A stretch of 64,000 nt of DNA. Source: Bacteroides faecichinchillae JCM 17102. GTDB lineage: Bacteria > Bacteroidota > Bacteroidia > Bacteroidales > Bacteroidaceae. This document shows, piece after piece, positions 54,106 through 62,764 of this stretch. The position numbers and the translations under genes are program-made. The stretch is from NCBI RefSeq assembly GCF_000614145.1, contig NZ_BAKK01000022.1:1-64000 (forward strand), read 5' to 3'. Below the pieces are notes generated by a model. That model was not told the DNA's origin, made no database searches, and saw nothing but the letters and a program-made list of their open reading frames with translations. The first letter of the stretch is position 1. Each line of letters begins with the position of its first letter.

Positions 54106-56566
54106 TCCTGGCTGGGTTTCTTTACAGATAAATCAATAGCATCAGAAACTTTCTCATTAGTTAAAGCGATAGCGAAAACTTCTTTAACATCGTTTACATA
54201 ATGGAAAGTGAGACCTTTCAAATAAATATCCTGAATCTCGTCAATATTCTTTTTATTTTCGGAGCTCATGATAATTTCCTTAATTCCGGCACGTTTGGCT
54301 GCTAATATCTTTTCTTTGATACCTCCTACAGGAAGCACTTTACCACGAAGAGTAATCTCTCCGGTCATAGCAATGTTAGCTTTCACTTTACGTTGTGTTA
54401 AAGCAGAAGCTAATGATGTAGCCATCGTTATACCGGCTGAAGGACCATCTTTAGGGATTGCTCCTTCGGGCACATGAATATGAATATTCCAATTCTCAAA
54501 AATATCTTCCTCCAAATTAAGTATAGAAGCATGAGCTTTGATGTATTCAAGTGCCAACATGGCAGATTCTTTCATCACATCTCCAAGGTTACCGGTCAAT
54601 GTAAGACGTTCGCCTTTACCTCGGCTTAAGCTGGTTTCAACAAAAAGAATCTCACCACCAACTGCTGTCCATGCCAATCCTGTGACAACACCTGCGTAAT
54701 CGTTTCCTTGATATTTATCACGTGTATATTCCGGTGCACCCAAAAAATCATAAAGATCTGATGGCTTAATTTCTTTTTTAGCAAAGTAACCATCCGTTGC
54801 GTATTGGCGTGCTGATTTACGAAGGATCTTACCTATCTTTTTCTCTAATTCACGTACGCCACTTTCACGAGTATAAGATTCAATAATAGCTTCCAACGTT
54901 TCTTTAGGGAATTTGATATCTGTCTTATTCAGACCGTTTGCTTCTAATTCCTTTGGGAGTAAATGCTTACGAGCAATCTCTATTTTTTCTTCTGTGATAT
55001 ATCCGCTGACTTCTATTAATTCCATACGGTCAAGCAATGGACCAGGGATTGTATTTAGGTTGTTAGCTGTGGCAATAAACAATACTTTGGATAAATCATA
55101 GTCACATCCAGAAAATTATCATGGAAAGCTGTATTCTGTTCGGGATCTAGTACTTCCAATAATGCAGAAGACGGGTCTCCTTGACGATCAGCGCTAACTT
55201 TGTCAATTTCATCAAGAATAAATACAGGATTAGATGCACCTGCTTTGATCAAGCTTTTTATAATACGTCCAGGCATTGCTCCTATATATGTTTTACGGTG
55301 ACCGCGAATTTCTGCTTCATCATGAACACCCCCTAAGGACATACGTACATATTTTCGTTTCAATGCAGAAGCTATGGATTTACCCAGTGATGTTTTACCA
55401 ACTCCTGGAGGGCCATACAAACAAATAATCGGTGATTTCATGTCACCTTTGAGTTTCAGTACTGCCAAATGTTCCAAAATGCGTTCTTTTACTTTCTCTA
55501 GTCCATAATGATCCTTGTTCAACGTCTTTTCTGCATTCTTCAGATTCAGATTATCGGTTGTATAAGTTCCCCAGGGGAGGTTTAGCATTGTTTGCAGATA
55601 GTTCAGTTGTACACTAAAATCCGGTGATTGTGGATGAGTGCGTTCCAATTTAGCTAACTCTTTCATGAAAGTTTCCCTGACCTCAGTATTCCAACGCATT
55701 TTTTCAGCTTTCTGACGCATTTCTTCAATTTCCTGTTCTTGACCGCCACCGCCTAACTCATCCTGAATCGTCTTAATCTGTTGCTGTAAGAAATATTCTC
55801 TTTGCTGTTGATCGATATCTTCCCGAGCACGCATCTGGATAGATGCCTTAATTTCTGCTAACTGAACTTCACGGTTCAGAATCTCCAAAAGATGGTATGT
55901 ACGTTCTCTTAAAGAATTGATAGCTAATAAATCCATCTTCTCGTCCTTTTTAAAAGGGAGGTTGGAACAGATGAAATTAACTAAAAACATCGAATTACTG
56001 ATATTCTTAATGGCAAATGTCGAATCCTGATGCATTATATCCGATGATTTGATGTAACGCATTGTCAAGTCTTTACACGTTTCTACTAAAGCTTGAAACT
56101 CTTTATCATCTTTATTAGGTATTTCTTCATTTAGAAGTTCTATTTCTCCCTTTAAATAAGGATGGATTTCTATGATGTCTTTCAGTTGCATACGTTTCAT
56201 TCCTTGTAGAATGACGGTGGTCGTTTGATCCGGCATCTCAAGTACACGTACAATTCGCCCTACAGTGCCAATTGCATGTAGATCTTCTAACTTAGGATCT
56301 TCTATCTGAGCAGATCTCTGGCATACAACTGCAATATCTTTATTTTTCTTCTCGGCATCACGAACCAGTTTCAATGATGTTTTCCGTCCAACAGTTATTG
56401 GTAGAAATACTCCAGGAAACAACACCATATTACGAAGGGGAAGGACCGGAAGAATTTCACCTGATTTTACATTAACATCAAACGCGTGTTCGTCGTTTCC
56501 ATCATAGTCTGTGATAAGTGAGAAGTTGTTATCACTTACATCTTCCAATAAATATTTATCTTTCAT
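54102..56566 (-). CDS. lon: Lon ATP-dependent protease, one-base frameshift
   Basis: Two frames (56566-55055 and 55082-54102) form an 821-residue Lon. The first holds the N-terminal substrate domain ([20 protein letters not shown]) and the Walker [12 protein letters not shown]; the second the sensor and the protease domain with the catalytic serine in KDGPSAGIT and the lysine further on. The break is near 55111: one more G gives [20 protein letters not shown]. The ORF overlap and single lesion point to a sequence error. Upstream -7 box at 56618. Confidence 0.92.
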
Positions 56567-56617
56567 CTTTTCGTTTTAATTTAGTTTATGTCATAACTGA
56601 TATGCATAAATCGTTTG

Positions 56618-56625
56618 CAAAGTTA
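56618..56625 (-). promoter_or_regulatory. -7 box of lon
   Basis: The minus strand reads TAACTTTG, 52 bases before the lon start; no heat-shock CIRCE-type repeat is seen. Confidence 0.5.
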
Positions 56626-56780
56626 ATTGATTCTCTCTAATAATAAAGCGCATGTAGAATAAAAATACAAAAACAATGCCAAAATTTCAATGGACAAAGG
56701 ATATATTCCATAATAATTATTTATTTTTGGCGGTTTTCAGTAAAATATGAGTAAGAAACAGGTTTAGAATAGAGAGAATT

Positions 56781-57494
56781 ATGTCGAATCCTTATTTTCA
56801 ATTTAAACAGTTTGTTGTATGGCATGACAAATGTGCCATGAAAGTTGGTACTGATGGGGTATTGTTAGGTGCTTGGACCTCTATTCAAGGAGCTCATCGA
56901 ATTTTAGATATTGGAACAGGTACGGGGCTGGTCGCATTGATGTTAGCTCAACGCAGTTTATCAGACTCCTATATTGTCGCACTTGAGATTGATGAAGCTG
57001 CCGCTGAACAAGCAAAAGAAAACGTGTCTCGTTCTCCTTGGAAAAATCGAATAGAGGTTTTACAAACTGATTTTAGATTTTATCATTCTGCTGAAAAATT
57101 TGATGTTATTGTTTCTAATCCTCCTTATTTTGTCGATTCTTTAACTTGTTCGGATCAACAACGAAGTACAGCACGACATAATAACTCATTGACTTATGAA
57201 ATATTATTTAAAGGGGTGTCAGAGCTACTTGCAAAAGAAGGAAAGTTTGCGATTGTTATTCCTACAGATGTTGTAGATAGAGTGAAATTGATTGCCGTTA
57301 ATTATGGAATATATGCTTTCAAACAATTGAATGTGGTAACAAAACCTGGGGGGACTCCTAAACGGACATTGATTTGTTTTTCATTCAAGAAACAAGTATG
57401 TTTGATTGAAGAGCTTTTGACGGAAGTGTCCAGGCATCAATATAGTGAAGAATATATCGCTTTGACGAGAGAGTATTATTTAAATATGAAATAA
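56781..57494 (+). CDS. trmN6: tRNA1(Val) adenine-37 N6-methyltransferase
   Basis: A 237-residue class I SAM methyltransferase of the YfiC/TrmN6 type. The family start FQFKQFVVWHDKCAMKVGTDGVLLGAW, the SAM-binding LDIGTGTGLVALMLAQ and the catalytic NPPYF for adenine N6-methylation are complete. It acts next to the anticodon of tRNA1(Val). Followed on the other strand by tRNA-Pro. Confidence 0.9.
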   Translation: MSNPYFQFKQFVVWHDKCAMKVGTDGVLLGAWTSIQGAHRILDIGTGTGLVALMLAQRSLSDSYIVALEIDEAAAEQAKENVSRSPWKNRIEVLQTDFRFYHSAEKFDVIVSNPPYFVDSLTCSDQQRSTARHNNSLTYEILFKGVSELLAKEGKFAIVIPTDVVDRVKLIAVNYGIYAFKQLNVVTKPGGTPKRTLICFSFKKQVCLIEELLTEVSRHQYSEEYIALTREYYLNMK

Positions 57495-57543
57495 ATAAAA
57501 CCTTTATATAGCTTAAAGTAAATATAAAGGTCTTATTTTATCG

Positions 57544-57618
57544 TCGGGGTAGCGGGATTCGAACCCACGACCCCCTGCTCCCAAAGCAGGTGCGCTAACC
57601 GGACTGCGCTACACCCCG
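57544..57618 (-). tRNA. tRNA-Pro (TGG)
   Basis: A 75-base cloverleaf on the minus strand with anticodon arm CCTGC-TTTGGGA-GCAGG, anticodon TGG, T-loop GGGTTCGAATCCC and acceptor arm CGGGGTG/TACCCCG. The CCA end is not encoded. Confidence 0.93.
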
Positions 57619-57836
57619 CTACTTTATAAGGGTTGTTCTTTTCAAAAGCGGTGCAAAGATAGGGAGTATTTTTTAATTAACAATAGCAGAATGAAAGTTT
57701 TTTCTTTATTTATTCTCAAAAAGCTGAAACTCACTAGTTTGCAAACTAACTTTTTTTTGGCAGAGATTATTAACATCATAGGATATCGCAGTTCATCTTT
57801 CATTTCCTGAATTGAGTTTAATATTGTAATTTTAGG

Positions 57837-58055
57837 TTATGGTTCTATCAACTCACAAATTTCAAGTCCTGTTTGGAGAAGGCTATTAATATAAGTCGTC
57901 AAAGTCTTATGATATTTAATCACTTTTTCACCTAATAAAGTTGCTTTGGGTTTTCCTTCTGAGAAATAGTGATCAACAATACGAGTACCTTCTTGATCAT
58001 AAAAAACAATCTTGAATGTAGGCTGTAAAAATTGGGTGCTCAACAGAGAATACAA
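57837..58055 (-). pseudogene. Fragment resembling a methyltransferase C-terminus
   Basis: A 72-codon frame with DHYFSEGKPKATLLGEK and IKYHKTLTTYINSLLQTGLEICELIEP. The end resembles the C-terminal helix-strand of class I SAM methyltransferases (YHRPLxxYxNxLxxxGFxIxxxxEP). The SAM-binding part is missing, so this is probably a truncated remnant next to the tRNA-Pro gene. It could instead be a small independent gene. Confidence 0.45.
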
Positions 58056-58208
58056 AAGAACCTTCTATTAGATAGGTGTTTATTTTTTGACAATTATCAA
58101 TAAATGTATGAGAATTATGCTAAATAGCAAGAAATATTTTAAGATTCAATGAACCATTTTTCTTTATTTTCTGTTAGCAGAATAGAAAACATAAAACAGA
58201 AATGTCAT

Positions 58209-58397
58209 ATGAAAACAAAAAGATTAGAAGAAACGAAAGAAACGCCATTGCTGGAACAAAAAGGATATGAGCGAATTGTAAATGAAATAGCACCAGTACA
58301 ACAAACGGAAGCTTACCGCAAACCAACTAAAGAGGTGGTAAAAGAAGCTGTGAAAGAGCTAAATCCTGATTTGAACAGTTTAGGTAGTAGAGGGTGA
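58209..58397 (+). CDS. Small conserved protein, 62 residues
   Basis: From ATG at 58209: MKTKRLEETKETPLLEQKGY, then ERIVNEIAPVQQTEAYRKPT and a C-terminal LNPDLNSLGSRG. Highly charged, no signal, no cysteine. The 3' part has a strong coding look. A longer start at 58149 adds 20 residues of poor quality and is not preferred. It is convergent with the histidine kinase, 13 bases apart. Function not recognised. Confidence 0.55.
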   Translation: MKTKRLEETKETPLLEQKGYERIVNEIAPVQQTEAYRKPTKEVVKEAVKELNPDLNSLGSRG

Positions 58398-58410
58398 TAA
58401 TCATCCTCTG

Positions 58411-59703
58411 CTATAATGAGCGTTGAATTATAGGAAAAGTCAGGTTGAAACTACTACCTTTTCCAGGTTCTGATTTTACAGAAATACTTCCTTTATGCAG
58501 AGTAATTATTTGTTTGCATAGACTCAATCCAATACCTGATCCTGATGTTTTTGTGGTAAAAAAAGGAACAAATATTTTATCCAATACATTCGGTAATATT
58601 CCTTCTCCGTTATCAGATACAGTTAAAGTAATAGTACTAGTAGAATGAGAACTTATTTTAATTTCAATATTTTTATTTGTTTTCCGACTACATGCTTCAT
58701 GTGCATTTTTTAATAAATTGATAAGTACTTGTTCTATTTGTGTTCGATCTATATATAGAAATATGTCAGTTGAAGGAATTTCAATATGAAACTGTTTTTG
58801 TGGAAATAGCTTTTTTAAATCAATAAATAATTCAGTAATAGAAACGTTGCTGCATACGGGGGTAGGGATTCGAGTTAAACGACGGTAATTTTCTACGAAT
58901 TCCAATAATCCTTTACTTCTTCTGTGAATAGTTTGCATAGCTTGTAACATGATTGAATATTCTTTCTCGCTGAGTTGGTCTGGAATACCTCTTTCGCTTA
59001 GTGTTTCTGAAAGAGATATGATTGGAGTAATAGAATTCATAATTTCATGTGTTAGTACCCGAATCAATTTCTGCCAAGCTTCCATTTCGTTCCGCTCCAA
59101 TACTGAATGGATATTTTTTAAGCTGATAAGTTGATGTTCTTTTCTAGTCGAAGTAAATATGGTGCATGAAATAGCCATCTCTAAAATAGTTCCGTTTTGT
59201 TCCAGTCGAACTACAGAAGTGTCTGGTGCAATTGCAGCCCTCTGTAGATTTTCCGGTAATTGTACTATTGGGCCTAAATGATCAATAGCAGTTTGGTTCA
59301 TCCACTCTATATAACCCGTTTTGTCTGTCACCAAAACAGCAGTATCTACTTTATTTAATAAATTTTCATAATATTGGTGTTTAACTTCTTCTACTAACAA
59401 CCTTTCCCGAAAATCTTTTAAAGCTTCTGAAAGTTCTTTAGACCATTCATCCATTATTTTATTTTTGAATGGAGGGTGAAAAGTTTGCATTAAGTCATTG
59501 TAACGTAGGCTATCTGTAAGTCGTCGTAACAAAGAAATTTGTTTAAATTGCATACGGTAAAGACTCATACTAGTAACTATTAGCAATAAAACACAAATAG
59601 AGACACTGAACCATAAATGCTTTTGAAATAGTAGATAACTACCAATAGATAATAATACAATAAGTATTGTGTGTAGAATAACTTTAGCTGCAAATTGCTT
59701 CAT
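58411..59703 (-). CDS. Membrane sensor histidine kinase
   Basis: A 430-residue kinase. Two membrane helices near the N-terminus (about residues 8-45) are followed by a PAS-like domain (VLVTDKTGYIEWMNQTAIDHLG), then the dimerisation domain with the phospho-acceptor H in LTHEIMNSI and the catalytic domain with LLKNAHEAC (N box), DNGEGILP (G1) and GSGIGLSLC (G2). With only a tiny periplasmic loop it probably senses signals in or near the membrane. It overlaps the regulator gene by four bases, so both form one two-component system. Confidence 0.92.
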   Translation of the reverse strand: MKQFAAKVILHTILIVLLSIGSYLLFQKHLWFSVSICVLLLIVTSMSLYRMQFKQISLLRRLTDSLRYNDLMQTFHPPFKNKIMDEWSKELSEALKDFRERLLVEEVKHQYYENLLNKVDTAVLVTDKTGYIEWMNQTAIDHLGPIVQLPENLQRAAIAPDTSVVRLEQNGTILEMAISCTIFTSTRKEHQLISLKNIHSVLERNEMEAWQKLIRVLTHEIMNSITPIISLSETLSERGIPDQLSEKEYSIMLQAMQTIHRRSKGLLEFVENYRRLTRIPTPVCSNVSITELFIDLKKLFPQKQFHIEIPSTDIFLYIDRTQIEQVLINLLKNAHEACSRKTNKNIEIKISSHSTSTITLTVSDNGEGILPNVLDKIFVPFFTTKTSGSGIGLSLCKQIITLHKGSISVKSEPGKGSSFNLTFPIIQRSL

Positions 59704-61067
59704 AAGCCTAATTTTTCTAGTTTACGATATAAAGCAAACCTTGTAATACCCAAATATTCTGCAGCTCGGGAAATGTTACCTTCACTGAGTCGCATAGCTT
59801 TTTCAATAGCTTGACGCTCCAGTACTTCCAGATTTAAGAATTCTTTTTCCTCTTTTTTCTGTTTGGAAGTATTATGAAAAAGAAAATTATCAGGTTTTAA
59901 TAGTGAACCATCTCCCAGAATAACCGCACGTTCCATAATATGTTGTAATTCTCGTACATTTCCGGGCCAAGTATATTTTAAGAGTTTATTTTTTGCTTCT
60001 CTTGTCAAACCGCGCATTTCTTTCTTATATTTCCTGGCATAACGGTCTAAAAAGTGCTCGGCAAGCAAAATAATATCATTTCCTCTATCACGAAGTGGAG
60101 GTATATGGATTTCAATAGTATTAATGCGATAAAGTAGATCCTGACGAAAGTTTCCTTCTTCTACCATATGACGAATATCCGCATTGGTCGCACATATTAA
60201 ACGGACGTCAATAGGTACTGTTTGTGTACTTCCCAAACGGCTAATATATCGCTTTTCAATAGATGTAAGCAGTTTCGATTGCATTGGAAGAGAAAGATTC
60301 CCAATTTCATCTAGGAAAAGTGTTCCATTCGTTGCTACTTCCATTCGTCCAGCTTTTGACTTCTTAGCATCAGTAAAAGCTCCTTTTTCAAATCCAAACA
60401 ACTCGCTTTCGAATAATTGTTCAGGAATACTTCCCAAATCAATCGTCACGAAAGGTTTATTATAACGTGGAGAACAACAGTAAAGTAAACGGGCAATAAC
60501 ATCTTTTCCAGTACCGTTTTCGCCTAAAATAAGAATATTTGCATCTGTTTCACTTAGCTTTTGTATAGTAGAAAAGACTTCGTTCATTGCAGGAGACTCA
60601 CCAATTATTTCATTATCAAAAGCATTCTGTTCACTTAAAACTTCCACTTGTTCTTTCAATCTATTGATTTCTTTTCTCGATTGTCGTAAGCGCATTCCTG
60701 AAGTTAGAGTCGCTAACAATTTTTCCTTTTCCCAAGGTTTAGGAATGAAATCGGTAGCTCCAGCTTTGATAGCACGTACTGCTTTGTCTGTATCAGCATA
60801 GGCAGTCATGAAGATTACAACAGCTTGAGAATCTATTTCTAAGATATGTTCAAGACTTTCAAATCCTTCTTGTCCACTGATTGCATCGCGACTGAAATTC
60901 ATATCAAGTAAAATAATATCTGGTTGGAAAGTATTCATGAAATATTCGATACGATCAGGGGTAGTAGCAACTTTTATCTTTTCCGCATATGGTTCCAGCA
61001 ATAAATTGAGGGCGAAAAGAACGTCTTCATTATCATCTACAATTAAAATTTTTCCTATTTTATCCAT
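59700..61067 (-). CDS. Sigma-54-dependent response regulator (NtrC family)
   Basis: A 455-residue regulator: receiver domain with the phospho-acceptor Asp in DIILLDMNF (about residue 55), a sigma-54 AAA+ domain with GENGTGKD (Walker A) and GAFTDA, the variant of the GAFTGA loop that contacts sigma-54, and a C-terminal Fis-type helix-turn-helix (NISRAAEYLGITRFALYRKLEKLGL). Divergent from tolC, whose upstream region holds two matching dyads and a -24/-12 sequence. It most likely controls that efflux gene set. Confidence 0.95.
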   Translation of the reverse strand: MDKIGKILIVDDNEDVLFALNLLLEPYAEKIKVATTPDRIEYFMNTFQPDIILLDMNFSRDAISGQEGFESLEHILEIDSQAVVIFMTAYADTDKAVRAIKAGATDFIPKPWEKEKLLATLTSGMRLRQSRKEINRLKEQVEVLSEQNAFDNEIIGESPAMNEVFSTIQKLSETDANILILGENGTGKDVIARLLYCCSPRYNKPFVTIDLGSIPEQLFESELFGFEKGAFTDAKKSKAGRMEVATNGTLFLDEIGNLSLPMQSKLLTSIEKRYISRLGSTQTVPIDVRLICATNADIRHMVEEGNFRQDLLYRINTIEIHIPPLRDRGNDIILLAEHFLDRYARKYKKEMRGLTREAKNKLLKYTWPGNVRELQHIMERAVILGDGSLLKPDNFLFHNTSKQKKEEKEFLNLEVLERQAIEKAMRLSEGNISRAAEYLGITRFALYRKLEKLGL

Positions 61068-61126
61068 TTTAATATGATTTCTAACTTCTTCGCTACAAAA
61101 GTAGTTATAATCTAAATATGTTGTAT

Positions 61127-61161
61127 GTGCGAATACGCACTATTTTTGTGCGGAATTGCAC
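61127..61161 (+). promoter_or_regulatory. Pair of dyads, likely activator sites
   Basis: GTGCG-AATA-CGCAC at 61127-61140 and GTGC-GGAATT-GCAC at 61148-61161. Their centres are 21 bases apart, two helical turns, and lie about 60-90 bases before the -24/-12 promoter. This is the layout of enhancer sites for an NtrC-type activator. Confidence 0.65.
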
Positions 61162-61217
61162 GATGTGTTGCAGTTTGTCATAATGTTATATGTTTAATAT
61201 ACAATTATTTATTTATT

Positions 61218-61233
61218 TGGCATAGCTTTTGAG
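61218..61233 (+). promoter_or_regulatory. Sigma-54 (-24/-12) promoter of tolC
   Basis: TGGCATAGCTTTTGAG: TGGCAYR in the -24 half and TTGA where TTGC is usual in the -12 half, with correct spacing. Start of transcription would be near 61244, a few bases before AAAGAAG and the ATG at 61254. Confidence 0.6.
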
Positions 61234-61253
61234 TGATTCTATTAAAAGAAGAT

Positions 61254-62737
61254 ATGCTGGATATGAACCGACGAATATTACTTATAATAGTTATCCAATT
61301 AATACTAACCGGACAAGTATTAAGTCAGAAACGTATCATGGAGATTTCGCTAGAACAAACGGTGGAATTAGCAAAGAATCAGTCTCCTGATGCACAAAAT
61401 GCTCAACACAGCTTTCGTTCTGCATATTGGAATTATCGTTATTACCGTGCTAATTATTTGCCGACGTTAAGTTTAAGCTCAAACCCTAATTTGGATCGAG
61501 CTATTAATAAAGTAACTTTATCTGATGGTTCTGTTAAGTTTGTAGAGCAAAATTTATTGAATACAGATTTAAGTTTCAATCTTTCTCAAAACATATCCTG
61601 GACGGGAGGTTCTTTATTTTTAGAGACTTCCGCTCAACGAATGGATATTATAAATGATCATCTATTTTCTTGGCAGACATCACCTGTTATGTTAGGATAT
61701 AAACAATCACTTTTTGGATATAACAGTTTGAAATGGGACCGTCGTATAGAACCTTTACGATATAAGGAAGCGAAAAAAAGATATGTAGAGACGTTAGAGT
61801 TGGTTGCCGCACGTGCGACGTCAAAATTCTTTTCCTTGGCTACAGCACAGAGTAATTATGAAATAGCTAATTTTAATTATGCCAATGCAGATACGCTTTA
61901 TCGATATGCGCAAGGACGTTATAATATCGGCACCATAACTGAAAACGAAATGTTACAATTAGAGCTGAACCGATTGACTGAAGAAACTAACCGTATGGAT
62001 GCGCGTATAGAAATGGATAATTGTATGCAAGAGCTTTGTTCTTATTTGGGAATTAAAGAAGAAGTAGAAATTCGTGTGAATGTTAGTTCCAAAGTTCCTG
62101 ATTTTAATGTGAATCTTGATGAGGCACTTGCATTAGCTTATGAAAACAACCCAGATATAGATGCAATGAGCCGTAGGAAGTTGGAAAGTGCAAGTGCTGT
62201 GGCTCAAGCCCGTGCTAATGCAGGTCTTAAAGCAGATATTTATTTACGTGTCGGTTTGACACAGACTGCTGATAAATTACCAGAAGCCTACCGTCATTTA
62301 TTGGATCAACAGCATGTTAGTGTCAATATTTCACTGCCTATTTTGGATTGGGGAAGAGGAAAGGGACAAGTACGGGTAGCACGTTCTAATCGTGATTTAG
62401 TTTATAACCAAGTGGAACAGGATTTGACGGATTTCGAATTGAATGTACGTAAATTGGTTAAACAATTCAATTTACAGATACAACGAGTGCGTATTGCAGC
62501 TAGAACAGACGAGACAGCACAACGGAGAAATGAGGTTGCCCGCAGACTTTATTTGTTGGGAAAATCTTCAATTCTTGACTTGAATGCTTCCATTTCTGAG
62601 AAAGATAGTGCTCGGCGTAATTATGTATCAACTTTATATAACTATTGGAGCTGTATTATACACTTCGTAGTATGACGTTATTTGATTTTGAGCATAATAT
62701 AAAACTAACTGAGGATTATAATCTCCTGATTAAATGA
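61254..62737 (+). CDS. TolC-family outer membrane efflux protein, one-base frameshift near the end
   Basis: A TolC-type protein of about 494 residues with a signal sequence (LLIIVIQLILTGQVLSQ) and two similar halves of long helices: ISLEQTVELAKNQSPDAQNA in the first and LDEALALAYENNPDIDAM in the second. The uncorrected frame stops at 62675, but one missing base near 62650 leads on to YTLRSMTLFDFEHNIKL to TGA at 62735. Starts at 61233, 61254 or 61263 are possible; 61254 follows AAAGAAG closely. It forms the outer-membrane duct for the adaptor encoded next. Confidence 0.85.
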
Positions 62738-62764
62738 AGTTAAACACAGAAATATTAATATATT

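Noticed and set aside
61143-61162. Sigma-54 promoter at the TTGCACGATGTGTTGCA word
   Set aside because: Spacing between the two halves is one base too long and the -24 half lacks GG; the site at 61218 fits better and this word overlaps the second dyad.
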